Assembly (NCBI RefSeq): GCF_048541585.1
Contig: NZ_CP183303.1
Coordinates: 2,418,001-2,482,000, forward strand
Reading direction: 5' to 3'
DNA from: Legionella_C sp048541585
GTDB lineage: Bacteria > Pseudomonadota > Gammaproteobacteria > Legionellales > Legionellaceae
Length of the DNA stretch: 64,000 bases
The notes under the pieces are model-generated. The model made no database searches. It was not told the origin of the DNA and worked only from the letters and a program-made list of their open reading frames with translations. The position numbers and the translations under genes are program-made. Of this stretch, positions 35,173 through 43,906 are shown one piece after another (the first letter of the stretch is position 1; each line of letters starts with the position of its first letter).

Positions 35173-35859
35173 CTAGATTGAATAGGTTAATTCTTTTTTA
35201 GCAGCTAAGCTCTCTATAGTTTCTAGTACTTTTTCTAGATCTTTACCAGGATCAACATAACTAAAATTAGGGTGATCAAACTTTTTGATAGTATTTAAAA
35301 AAGAAACAATAGAGTCATTATCATTTAAGTTAAGTTTATTTGCTGCATATTTAAATGTATCGATATGATCAGTGCATTTTGAAGTCATGGAAGGCGCAAA
35401 TAAGATTTTTCCATCTTTTAACCATTCTACCTCATCACTAATAAATAATGATTGAGATTCCGGCATGATATTTTGCAGTTGCGATAAAATATAGTTTAAA
35501 TGCGAAAAATTTGTATGGGAAACGAGCAGAAATTGCACATTTTCATGGGTATCTAAAAATTGTTTAAATTTAGTTATCCGCTCTAAAGAGTTTGTATCAA
35601 GCTCACACATAGAGTTAAAAATTTTGTTAAATTCAATAAAAGACATTTCTACCTGAAAATGCTTATTAAATTGGTCACAAAATTGTTTGACTGTTATATC
35701 ACCCAATCGTAATGGAGTAAGATTACTCGCCATCCATTGCCAAACATCTTCCCCTGAAACTTCTTTCTTTTGCCCTGCAAACCAGTTTTGGAAACCAAGT
35801 TTTAAAACATCAAGTTTTGAAGAGACAAATTGTCCTAAGGAGAAAACTGCAATAATCAT
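35173..35859 (-). CDS. HAD-like pseudoenzyme (YihX-type, catalytic Asp lost)
   Basis: A 228-residue protein whose fold pattern follows HAD phosphatases of the YihX type. The first motif, normally IFDLGxV, reads VFSLGQFV (residues 5-12), so nucleophile Asp is Ser7. The cap-region phrase GDITVKQFCDQFNKHFQ, the motif-II-like LLVSHTNFSHLNYIL (about 111-125) and later spacing match. The acidic metal-binding pair near the C-terminal third (FFDDN in YihX) is replaced (SFLNT). Phosphatase activity is therefore unlikely. A binding or effector role is possible. It is convergent with the amylase gene, 8 bp away. Confidence 0.65.
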   Translation of the reverse strand: MIIAVFSLGQFVSSKLDVLKLGFQNWFAGQKKEVSGEDVWQWMASNLTPLRLGDITVKQFCDQFNKHFQVEMSFIEFNKIFNSMCELDTNSLERITKFKQFLDTHENVQFLLVSHTNFSHLNYILSQLQNIMPESQSLFISDEVEWLKDGKILFAPSMTSKCTDHIDTFKYAANKLNLNDNDSIVSFLNTIKKFDHPNFSYVDPGKDLEKVLETIESLAAKKELTYSI

Positions 35860-36055
35860 AAATACAACGGATCATTTTTAAAAGAAAGTAATTATAATAT
35901 AAGTCACCTTGTTTGTCATAATTTAGAACAATAATAGTTAAACAAGATTTAAACCCTACTCTTTAATTTTAGATTTACTAAATGTTTTCTACATTTTCAG
36001 CTTAATATAATTAATCAATTCTACACTTTTTGTAAAACTATTTTTCAATAGGCCT

Positions 36056-36538
36056 CTAATTAGTATGACTTAATGTCCAAGAAGTAAATATATCATTTTC
36101 CACTTTTAGCTTTTCTTCATAATCAAGTGCTTGTTGATAAAGATCGTAAATAATATTGTGTAATGTTTGTGATTGATACCAAGATTTTTTTAGCAATGAA
36201 GAGGGGATACCATCGGCTAGAAGATTCTTATAGTTAGCATCACTTATAAATGCATTAATGGTATCAATGGTGAAAGAAAAATTCTTATCAATTGAAGAGT
36301 GCCATAGCTTTCCTAAACTCCAATATCTTTTCTCTTGCAAAGTTAATTGCTCTGCTTTTTCTTCAATAAAGCTATTTTCATGATAGGCCTTTAGTAAAGA
36401 GGCTTTCAAAATAGAAATAGACCAATCTTGTTCTTGTAAAAAGTTTAATAACTTATTACTTAAATTAAATTTTGTCTTATTAGCATTTTTTTGGCTTTCA
36501 GCATAACTAATTAATTTAGATAAATTGAGTTTAGACAT
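36056..36538 (-). CDS. Unrecognised helical protein, possible effector
   Basis: A 160-residue Lys-, Asn- and Leu-rich protein with no signal peptide, membrane segment or known motif. The C-terminal 25 residues contain DYEEKLKVEND, an acidic patch like the E-block of Dot/Icm substrates. That is weak evidence. I start at the ATG at 36538, with GGAG 9 nt upstream; a TTG two codons earlier is less likely. It stands alone in the accessory region. Confidence 0.6.
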   Translation of the reverse strand: MSKLNLSKLISYAESQKNANKTKFNLSNKLLNFLQEQDWSISILKASLLKAYHENSFIEEKAEQLTLQEKRYWSLGKLWHSSIDKNFSFTIDTINAFISDANYKNLLADGIPSSLLKKSWYQSQTLHNIIYDLYQQALDYEEKLKVENDIFTSWTLSHTN

Positions 36539-36745
36539 AATCAAATACTCCTACCAGCACTGATGTGAGGTGAAAAGTCTATGATTTTAGCAAAACTGTC
36601 AAGTTGAACCTACACTAACTTATTATTTAGTAGAGATTATGAATTACTTTAGATAATAACGCTGTGACATTCTAGATAAAGCTAGATTGCTTTATTTAAA
36701 TTTCAAAGACGCCTATCTTAATTGTTTATATCGAGCAACCTTGCT

Positions 36746-37798
36746 CTAAATAAAAAAAGAATGTTGACTTTGTATTGGCAACCTACCGTCGTGGTTAGGA
36801 ATATCTTCTTTAGCACCCGCATCAATTAACTGCTTAATAAGATTGTCATCAATTGCTGTATCATTTTCAGTTAAGTAGTGTAATGCTGTATTGCCTCGCT
36901 CATCTTGTACATTTATTAATTTAGTAGTCATCGAACCTAATTCCTTTAAAAGAGCTGGAAGTATTACTCGATTATAACGAGCAGCTAAATGCAAGACAGT
37001 TGAATTATTGTCAGTTTTTTGTCCTAATAGTTTTTTATCGGTCATAAATTTTTCAACAATATTATTTGAGCCTTCTATAATGGCCAGATGTAAAATATTT
37101 TGGTCGCGCTTATCTAACGCATAGCGAAGATTGGAGTTTATTTTTAGAACGGGGTCAATAAAATCAAAATCATTTAAAGCGACTAAGTCTAAAATTAGAG
37201 TCCTTTTTAATTCTGTGTCGGATAAGTTCAATAATTTCTTATCGGTACGTTCTAATAAATACAAAAAAATTTTTTTTCTTTGAGTCAGCGGTTCGGAAAG
37301 GTAATTTCTAGTCACCAAATTAAGGGGTAATTTGTTATCTTTATTAATAGCATTAGCATTAGCACCATATTCAAATAAAAATTCTACAGTTTTAAAATGT
37401 GCACCGTACACAGCATAGTGAAGCGCTGTATTTAAATTGTTATTAATTAGATTTATATTACAAGAATTAGCTTCTAAAGCAACCTTTAAAAATTGATCTA
37501 ATCCTAACATAGCCGCTTTATGAAGCACTGTACAGTTTGTAATGCTATCAACCACAGCAGATAAAGAGGAATAATCATTATCTAACTTAATACACCCTTC
37601 CACTAAAGCTTTTGTAGCTGCCAATGAATCAAATTCAAAATCACTTTTAATATACTGTCTACACCACCCGGCTATAGCCTCTTGTTGTTCTTGAGTAATT
37701 TTTTCAGCTTCATCAATGTTTAGTTGCTCTAATAAAGAGGCCCAGGATTTAACAGGTAAAGTTTTATTCATGGCAATTCTTATCCTATAGTTTAACAT
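36746..37798 (-). CDS. Ankyrin-repeat protein, probable effector
   Basis: A 350-residue protein with ankyrin repeats in two blocks: NCTVLHKAAMLGLDQFLKVAL, NTALHYAVYGAHFKTVEFLFEYGANANAIN and KLPLNLVTRN (about 87-165), then ILHLAIIEGSNNIVEKF, TVLHLAARYNRVILPALLKEL and GNTALHYLTEN...LIKQLIDAGAKEDIPNHDGRLPI (about 235-345). Ankyrin repeats bind proteins and are frequent in Legionella effectors. Its first ATG shares an A with the kinase stop codon (TAATG at 37798), so translation is probably coupled. A second ATG at 37771, with AGGAT upstream, is also a good start. Confidence 0.85.
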   Translation of the reverse strand: MLNYRIRIAMNKTLPVKSWASLLEQLNIDEAEKITQEQQEAIAGWCRQYIKSDFEFDSLAATKALVEGCIKLDNDYSSLSAVVDSITNCTVLHKAAMLGLDQFLKVALEANSCNINLINNNLNTALHYAVYGAHFKTVEFLFEYGANANAINKDNKLPLNLVTRNYLSEPLTQRKKIFLYLLERTDKKLLNLSDTELKRTLILDLVALNDFDFIDPVLKINSNLRYALDKRDQNILHLAIIEGSNNIVEKFMTDKKLLGQKTDNNSTVLHLAARYNRVILPALLKELGSMTTKLINVQDERGNTALHYLTENDTAIDDNLIKQLIDAGAKEDIPNHDGRLPIQSQHSFFI

Positions 37799-39540
37799 TA
37801 AAAATTAAGAGGTACTCCAGGCCCGGAAGAGATTTCCTGCTTTGATCCTTCTAAATTCTCTTTAACTGTTGCCTTAGAAGTGGCTGATGTTTCAGAACGC
37901 TCTTTTTCTTCTTCAACATTTAAATTAAGATTTTTACATCTTTCTATTACATTTTCTAAGGTTAACCTCGCTTCAGGATCTTTATTAATCATATCGTTAA
38001 TTAATTGCTTTATTTCTTGTCCGATATCAGTTTGAAAAATAGGGGCTGAAAAATTAAGTTTTACTGTTTCCGCTTTGTCCTCATCCGCAAGTAAGACATC
38101 AACTAATTTATTTTTATCTTCCGGATTAAGATTAGCTGCTAAGTCATACAATAAAAGCCCAATTTGATAAACCATAAATTTCTTAGGCTCAATTAATGCT
38201 GACTTTTGAATTCTTTGTTCAGGCGCTGAAATATAAGGACTAACTGTAATTAAGTAATTAGGTACCATACCCTCTTCTATTAAAGCCAACGATTTTAAAT
38301 CAGCTGTAACTACACTACCGTCTTCGCGAATTAGAAAATTCTCAGCTTTAATATCCATGTAAGCAATTTTACTTTGGGTGAAAGCTAAAGCCATTGACGC
38401 TATTTGTTTAGTTATTACAAGAATTTCATAAGAAACAAATTCTAAACTTTCTTTATCAATATCCTTACGATATTGCATAATATTTCCGCAAGGGAAAAAT
38501 TCTGATAATGCGAAATTTATAGGCCTAGCATTCTCAGGATTATCATCGGGACGATATATCCAGTGTGGATAATAAAGACTGTCTTCTGCAATAAATTGTT
38601 TGGCAAGATCATTGTTTTTAACTATATCTACTAGTAAATACTCTGTGTTAGGGGCATCAGCTTTTTCTATTCGCACTACATAGCGTTCTCCCTCCATATT
38701 TGACGCAGACCAATTTTGATTATTATTCCCACCCAGAAAATGAAGATTAAATCCATTATGATTGTAGTCTGGATGGGGAGTATCAGGAGGTAAATATAGA
38801 TGTTTTAATACTTCATTAAACTCTTCTGGCTTATCTCTAGACGGGGAGATAAATGGTTCTGGAATTTTCTCACTAATTAAATCTAAATCATCAATACTCA
38901 TTTTAGAATTTAGTCTACTTAATGAAGCATCTATTTGACAAAGAAGTTTATAAAATCGTTTAGTCATCTTATCTTTATGAGCTAAAGCCTCATTATTTAA
39001 AGTAACAAGAACCTGATCTTCTAATTGCAAGAGTAGCTGCCTTAAGTTGAAATTTAATTCACTATTTAAGTAGCTTTCTTTAGCAGCATTTGCTTTAGCT
39101 TGATTAACTTTTTTAAGTGAGTCGTCAACTTGCTCATATTGTGCGGAACGATCACGAAATAACATAGATGTAGTTTTTTGTTTCCAATTTCTAACCATAG
39201 GAGGAGATGAAATTTCATTAAATAAATTTTTTGATTCAATAATTGCTGTTATTTCTTTAATTTCCTTAGTTAATAAATCTCGGTTTTGTCCCCACCATAT
39301 ATAAAAATTTCGACAGTCTTCATTGTCAACTACAGGATTTTTTTCATAATCATTAGTAATTTCTTTTGCTTGTCTTTCTATTCGTTTTAATAACGTTAGA
39401 AGATAAATTGGGCCATTAATTTTTTTACGATCTTTGGTTTTCTCATTTGTCTCGTTAGCAGCATTATTATATTCTGCTATTAACTTATTCAATTGCCTTA
39501 AAGAAGGTATACTATCAGCTAATATTTTGATTTCTTGCAT
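37798..39540 (-). CDS. Atypical eukaryote-like protein kinase, probable effector
   Basis: A 580-residue protein with a helical N-terminal region (1 to about 240) and a kinase-like domain (about 260-530). The catalytic loop is YMDIKAEN (394-401), keeping Asp396, Lys398 and Asn401 but with Tyr-Met in place of His-Arg. The metal-binding motif is DLK (414-416) instead of DFG, and SAPEQ (438-442) stands for APE. The ATP-anchoring Lys is probably in YVVRIEK (287-293). The C-terminal tail is Glu/Ser-rich (VEEEKERSE), like Dot/Icm secretion signals. It is first in an operon with the ankyrin gene. Activity is plausible but not assured. Confidence 0.8.
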   Translation of the reverse strand: MQEIKILADSIPSLRQLNKLIAEYNNAANETNEKTKDRKKINGPIYLLTLLKRIERQAKEITNDYEKNPVVDNEDCRNFYIWWGQNRDLLTKEIKEITAIIESKNLFNEISSPPMVRNWKQKTTSMLFRDRSAQYEQVDDSLKKVNQAKANAAKESYLNSELNFNLRQLLLQLEDQVLVTLNNEALAHKDKMTKRFYKLLCQIDASLSRLNSKMSIDDLDLISEKIPEPFISPSRDKPEEFNEVLKHLYLPPDTPHPDYNHNGFNLHFLGGNNNQNWSASNMEGERYVVRIEKADAPNTEYLLVDIVKNNDLAKQFIAEDSLYYPHWIYRPDDNPENARPINFALSEFFPCGNIMQYRKDIDKESLEFVSYEILVITKQIASMALAFTQSKIAYMDIKAENFLIREDGSVVTADLKSLALIEEGMVPNYLITVSPYISAPEQRIQKSALIEPKKFMVYQIGLLLYDLAANLNPEDKNKLVDVLLADEDKAETVKLNFSAPIFQTDIGQEIKQLINDMINKDPEARLTLENVIERCKNLNLNVEEEKERSETSATSKATVKENLEGSKQEISSGPGVPLNF

Positions 39541-39821
39541 ATAAACCTTAAAACTTAAATAAAGCTTGTAGAATATTTGTTCTATTTTAGCACAATAAGG
39601 TTTAATTTAGAATAAAGAGTACATATTTATTACAAAAAATATCTTTAAAAACTAATTAAATTAAGAGATTAAAGCAGGAAGATTAAACAATAGGCTTACT
39701 GCGTTGACTTAATATTTGATGATCAAAAAATAATTTTTTATCATAGAAGCCACTAAATACTATGCACTATAGACCTATTAATACTTCTTACAGCTGCTTT
39801 TTTTAACTTATATAAAATAGA

Positions 39822-40553
39822 TTAAGGCGTAAGCTTTAAGCTAGGGTGTGCGTGCATAACAGGTGGTTGAAAACATTCTTCTTGTGCTAAACGCAAGGCA
39901 TAGGCATGATCATCTGCAATCTGTTTTTGCTCGTTAGGTGGAAGCTTGCTAATACGTTCCTTCTCTCGTTCAAAGTCCTGTTGTCTTTCTGCTACAGTAG
40001 GCGCTTCATTAATTGCTGCCTCAATTGCTTCTTGCCGTGCTCTAATATCGGCTTGATAATTATTGCTAAAAATACTTAAGTCTACTAGTGAGCTCTCCAC
40101 TGTCTCCATAACAGGGGCTTTATCTGCATTAATAATATCTAAATTAAAAAGCGCTTGTGCATAGGCATTATATAAACAATTTCCGTCTCCTTTTGTCTCC
40201 GAATCAAAATACCAGTGTGTATTGTCGCTATTGTATAGATGTGCCGTTTTAGCCTGAGCAGCATCTGAACGGTATAGACAAATAGGATTTTGAGGTACGC
40301 CTCGTTTTACCGGTGTAACAACTAAGTGAACCTTATACTTTTCGGCCAAAGCTACTGCTTCTATATAAGTTCCCCAAGCAGCATTTTTTTCTTGTTTTTC
40401 TAGAAACCACTTATAACTGCCAGCCCCTATAGCCTGATACTCCCCGCGAAAGCTACTGGCTACAATTTCCGGGCTTTTGGCAAGGTGCTCCATAGCCTCT
40501 TTGCGCAGCTTAGACCTAAATAAATTCTGAATGACAACTTGTAATGAGGGCAT
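39822..40553 (-). CDS. Predicted OTU-type deubiquitinase with circularly permuted motif order
   Basis: A 243-residue protein. It contains KGDGNCLYNAYAQAL (121-135), which matches the OTU catalytic motif with Asp123 and nucleophile Cys126. In ordinary OTU proteases the segment WGT-x-IE-x-x-ALAE and the catalytic His lie after this motif. Here they come before it: WGTYIEAVALAEKYKVHLVVT (60-80) and NTHWYF with His113. The order is thus permuted, as described for a few bacterial OTU enzymes. Residues about 180-243 are a charged helix and tail. OTU proteases cleave ubiquitin chains, a host function, so this is a probable effector. AAGG is well placed before the ATG at 40553. Confidence 0.75.
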   Translation of the reverse strand: MPSLQVVIQNLFRSKLRKEAMEHLAKSPEIVASSFRGEYQAIGAGSYKWFLEKQEKNAAWGTYIEAVALAEKYKVHLVVTPVKRGVPQNPICLYRSDAAQAKTAHLYNSDNTHWYFDSETKGDGNCLYNAYAQALFNLDIINADKAPVMETVESSLVDLSIFSNNYQADIRARQEAIEAAINEAPTVAERQQDFEREKERISKLPPNEQKQIADDHAYALRLAQEECFQPPVMHAHPSLKLTP

Positions 40554-41056
40554 GACACACCTTTAGATAACTATTTTCGAACAGCTTATTTTATCATATT
40601 TAAATCAATATGCATAATAATTATATAATTAAGCTTATTTTAAGCAAAACTAAAAATCATACAAAATAGGCAACATTAAATATTAATTATTTTTAATTTT
40701 TTTTCTTTAAAATTAACTACTTGATTAAATTTTTATCATTCAAACACTATTATTTTGCTTATTAAAAACAGAATAAATTCTATCAATTAGATCAAATAAT
40801 CAACTTTTTTGCTATCTAACAAGATCATTAGCTCATAAAATAGGCCAATTTAAGCATGAAAAAATCTACAACAAATGCTCTTGACATGCCCATTAAAAAC
40901 CTTAAAATCCGCCACTCTGTATTTTATTTAAAAATAAAGTTTAAATTTTTGTAACTTTGATTATGATAATTAAACTGAATTTACTCTTGCCAAGCTTAAT
41001 AGAAAAGGAAGCTATCACACGCGTGGCTCTTAAATTAACTCTGAGAAGAAAAAATT
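40554..41056. other. 503-bp AT-rich intergenic region
   Basis: A very AT-rich gap between the divergent OTU-like and LRR genes, so both promoters should lie here. No gene, RNA, strong hairpin or repeat was recognised. A TTAATATTTAATG stretch (minus strand, about 40674-40686) vaguely resembles the PmrA-binding repeat but is too weak to call. Confidence 0.35.
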
Positions 41057-41818
41057 ATGAAATTATCAGAAGATGGGAAAATACTGCTAGCAGTTTCTAA
41101 CGAAGATATTAATTCAGATGGCAGTTTTACCTTTCCTGAAAGCGTTATAGCTATTGGCTATGCTGCATTTGAAGAATGTACTGATTTGCGCACACTTATT
41201 ATCCCTCGACGAGTTACATCTATTGATGCGTGGGCATTTTGGAATTGTACAAACTTACAAAATCTCGTTCTCCATGAGGGAATTACCTCTATTAATAATT
41301 GTACCTTTCATAGCTGTATTAGCTTAGAAAATCTCATTATACTTGGACCAGTCAAGGCTATTAATGAGGGCGCTTTTTATAATTGCACTAAGCTTAAAAG
41401 CATAATTCTCCCTAAAGAACTTACCCATCTTGGTAAATCTGCATTTGATACCTGTAAAGACTTAGAAGCTATCTATATTCCCCAAACTATTATTGCCATC
41501 GGTCATTGGGCTTTTGAAGATTGTCCAAAGTTAAAAGCTATTTTTACAGATGACAATGATAAAGCACTAGCACAAGTTAAAAAATTACTACCTATTAAAT
41601 TAGCGTTCAAAGTAGTTTCAATAGCGCAGGCAGATAAAACTTTTCGCGCTCTTTATGAATCACAATTAACTAAAACAGTACAGACACCGAAGCTCAATTC
41701 AGAGCCAGGCTTTTTAAGCTTTTTTAATGACAATAAAAACTCTGCCATTCCTCATGAATCTAATAAAGAATCGGCAAACTCGTTAGACAAGCAAAATAAT
41801 GAAATTACACTGCCTTAA
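41057..41818 (+). CDS. BspA-type leucine-rich repeat protein (five repeats)
   Basis: A 253-residue protein with five tandem LRR_5 repeats of about 23 residues (about 29-165). Each follows the pattern I-x-x-I-x-x-x-A-F-x-x-C-x-x-L-x-x-L-x-I-P, for example DAWAFWNCTNLQNLVL and GKSAFDTCKDLEAIYIP. The N-terminal MKLSEDGKILL and the segment after the repeats (KALAQVKKLLPIKLAFKV) match the protein encoded at 42833-43600, so the two are paralogues. It has no signal peptide. The C-terminus is Asn/Ser/Glu-rich (NKESANSLDKQNNEITLP), fitting a translocated protein. Confidence 0.85.
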   Translation: MKLSEDGKILLAVSNEDINSDGSFTFPESVIAIGYAAFEECTDLRTLIIPRRVTSIDAWAFWNCTNLQNLVLHEGITSINNCTFHSCISLENLIILGPVKAINEGAFYNCTKLKSIILPKELTHLGKSAFDTCKDLEAIYIPQTIIAIGHWAFEDCPKLKAIFTDDNDKALAQVKKLLPIKLAFKVVSIAQADKTFRALYESQLTKTVQTPKLNSEPGFLSFFNDNKNSAIPHESNKESANSLDKQNNEITLP

Positions 41819-41858
41819 AGCACAATATTTTTTCTGCACTGAAAAAATAATTGATACG

Positions 41859-41885
41859 TGGTGGAAGCTAGCTTAGCTTCCACCA
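41859..41885. repeat. Perfect 12-bp hairpin after the LRR gene
   Basis: TGGTGGAAGCTA (41859-41870) and TAGCTTCCACCA (41874-41885) form a perfect stem with a GCT loop, 40 bp after the LRR stop. No T tract follows, so it may be a REP-like element or a weak terminator. Confidence 0.7.
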
Positions 41886-42054
41886 TACTACTATATAAAA
41901 ACTATCAAAAATCCATAACCTTAATAAATTGAAAACAGAAAGACAAATGACAGCAAATAACTTTTATTTTCAGCTAATACGCTTAATTAACAAGCATTAA
42001 CTATTAATTAAAGTTAAAATAGTAAGTCGTTTTTAAATATAGAAATTTAAAGCA

Positions 42055-42759
42055 ATGAATCAGGTCTTAATTATTACAGGTGGAAGTAAAGGTATTGGTT
42101 ATGCAACGGGGCTTCATTTTGCGCATAAAAATTGGCAGGTTATTAATATTTCGCGAAATTCAGCTTCATTAGAAAATAGCATTAATATTAATCTAGATTT
42201 AGCAGAGTCTAATTTTGAGCATCAGTTAAGAGAAAAATTAAAACCAATTTTGCAGCAAAAAACTACTATTTGCTTAGTTCATAATGCAGCCTATCATCTT
42301 AATGATACAGTCATGAATCAAAAACCTTCGCAGTTGCTAAAAGCACTTAATGTTTCTATTGTATCACCGTCAATCATTAACCAAATTTTGATTCCCTTTA
42401 TGCAAGAGGGATCAAGCATTATTTATATTGGTTCAACGCTCTCAGAAAAAGCCGTACCTAATGCTGCAAGCTATACCACTATTAAGCATGCAACCGTTGG
42501 TTTAATGCGTGCTACTTGTCAAGACTTAGCTAAGAAAAAAATTCATACAGCATGTATCTGCCCTGGGTTTACAAACACTGCTATGTTACAACAACATTTA
42601 GGCCATGACTTAAATCTAATTAACTTAGCAAAACAAAAGGTCAGTTTTGAGCGGTTTATTGAACCCAATGAAATTGCCGAACTAATCTATTTTTCTGCCA
42701 TAAATCCTATGATTAATGGTTCAGTTATCCACGCGAATCTAGGACAATTAGAGACTTAA
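42055..42759 (+). CDS. Short-chain dehydrogenase/reductase
   Basis: A 234-residue classical SDR with the cofactor motif TGGSKGIGYATG (about 8-19), HNAAYHL in place of NNAG (about 85-91), catalytic Ser in YIGSTLS and YxxxK in ASYTTIKHA (about 141-149). The C-terminus has CPGFTNTAM and a typical substrate region. It is complete. It lies between two LRR paralogues, which suggests insertion of one into the region or local duplication around it. The substrate is unknown. Confidence 0.9.
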   Translation: MNQVLIITGGSKGIGYATGLHFAHKNWQVINISRNSASLENSININLDLAESNFEHQLREKLKPILQQKTTICLVHNAAYHLNDTVMNQKPSQLLKALNVSIVSPSIINQILIPFMQEGSSIIYIGSTLSEKAVPNAASYTTIKHATVGLMRATCQDLAKKKIHTACICPGFTNTAMLQQHLGHDLNLINLAKQKVSFERFIEPNEIAELIYFSAINPMINGSVIHANLGQLET

Positions 42760-42768
42760 AATATAAAG

Positions 42769-42809
42769 TTAGCCTTAATAAAGCATTACATTAAGGCTAG
42801 CTAATTTTT
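42769..42809. terminator. Probable terminator between convergent SDR and LRR genes
   Basis: A stem of AGCCTTAAT (42771-42779) and ATTAAGGCT (42790-42798) with a 10-nt loop is followed by ATTTTTG on the plus strand. It lies in the 73-bp gap between convergent genes. Confidence 0.65.
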
Positions 42810-42832
42810 GTAAATTAAGCCTTTTTATATTC

Positions 42833-43600
42833 TTAACTAAATGTATAGTGATTACTGTTCTCTTTTTCAGGATATTCAATAGATTTTGACCTTTTTTGAA
42901 CGCTGGTGTTAGAGCTTGCAATTATCTTTTTTAAATTTACTTCATAAGTTGCAAGTTCGTTTTCATTATGAGGTAATGGTTCGTGGAGAATAGTGTTCTT
43001 TGCGTTTTGATAATTGGGATTTTTATTAAGTAGAAAGCGGTTCATACGTTTAAAAACCTTATCCTTAAGTTTAGGACAATCTTTTTCTAAACTTGGATCG
43101 GCATCATTTTCTACACTAACCTTAGCAATTTGACTGAGATTACAGTGAAAAAATCGAAAGAGTGGATTTCTAGATGGAGCATTAATAATATCATTTAGTT
43201 GCACTTTACGCAGATGAAAAACCTCTTGGGCTAGCTCAATGCCAAGCGCTTTATTTCGTAAATCTTTAGGTAGTAAAGCGGTAATTCGTGCTATTTGATC
43301 CTGCTCTCTACTATTAATAATGATAACTTCTAAGCTTTTACAATTTGTAAAAGCATTATCACTAATCTTGGTAATACTAGTCGGAAGAGTTAGCGTTCGT
43401 AAGTTGCGGCAACCACTAAAGCCCCAAAGACCAATTTTGGTCACACCATGAGGAATGATCAGTGTTTCTAAATGAGTGCAACCGACATACATACCATTAC
43501 CAATGGTATCAATATTTGCTGGAATATCAAAAGTACCGTTTGGCTTAATATCACTATTAAAAAACCTGATAAGAACCTTCCCATCTTTACTTAAAAGCAT
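42833..43600 (-). CDS. BspA-type leucine-rich repeat protein (three repeats)
   Basis: A 255-residue paralogue of the LRR protein at 41057-41818, in inverted orientation. The N-terminus MLLSKDGKVLI and the post-repeat region (ARITALLPKDLRNKALGI) correspond. Only about three LRR_5 repeats are present (GNGMYVGCTHLETLIIP, GLWGFSGCRNLRTLTLP, SDNAFTNCKSLEVIII). It instead has a longer basic C-terminal region of about 110 residues with no recognised domain. It has no signal peptide and may be an effector. AAGG lies upstream of the ATG at 43600. Confidence 0.85.
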   Translation of the reverse strand: MLLSKDGKVLIRFFNSDIKPNGTFDIPANIDTIGNGMYVGCTHLETLIIPHGVTKIGLWGFSGCRNLRTLTLPTSITKISDNAFTNCKSLEVIIINSREQDQIARITALLPKDLRNKALGIELAQEVFHLRKVQLNDIINAPSRNPLFRFFHCNLSQIAKVSVENDADPSLEKDCPKLKDKVFKRMNRFLLNKNPNYQNAKNTILHEPLPHNENELATYEVNLKKIIASSNTSVQKRSKSIEYPEKENSNHYTFS

Positions 43601-43906
43601 TATTTTTTTTCCTTGTTACTAGCGATTTAATAAACTCATTTATCGCCTTATTTTTATTAACAATGTTTAGCCGACTTAAAAGCCATCGTAACGTTGATAA
43701 GCTATCGACTTTCTTAAAAACTGCCTTTGTTAGCCAAACTCAAAAGAAAAAAGCACTTTGAAAATACTCATTTACTCTATTGTAAACTGCACTTTCTTAG
43801 CGCTTTTTTTAATTGATCGTTCTCGGCATTAACGATTTCCAAAAATCTAATGTGGAATTAAGTATTCACTGCAATGATATTTATTTTTTATTTACTTTAT
43901 AGCGTA
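43601..43906. other. Intergenic region, nothing recognised
   Basis: A 306-bp gap between two minus-strand genes. It should contain the LRR gene promoter. No repeat, hairpin or coding sequence stands out. Confidence 0.35.

Noticed and set aside
40674..40686. PmrA-binding site upstream of the OTU-like gene
   Set aside because: TTAATATTTAATG resembles only part of the tandem consensus, spacing is wrong, and the region is so AT-rich that such matches are expected by chance.
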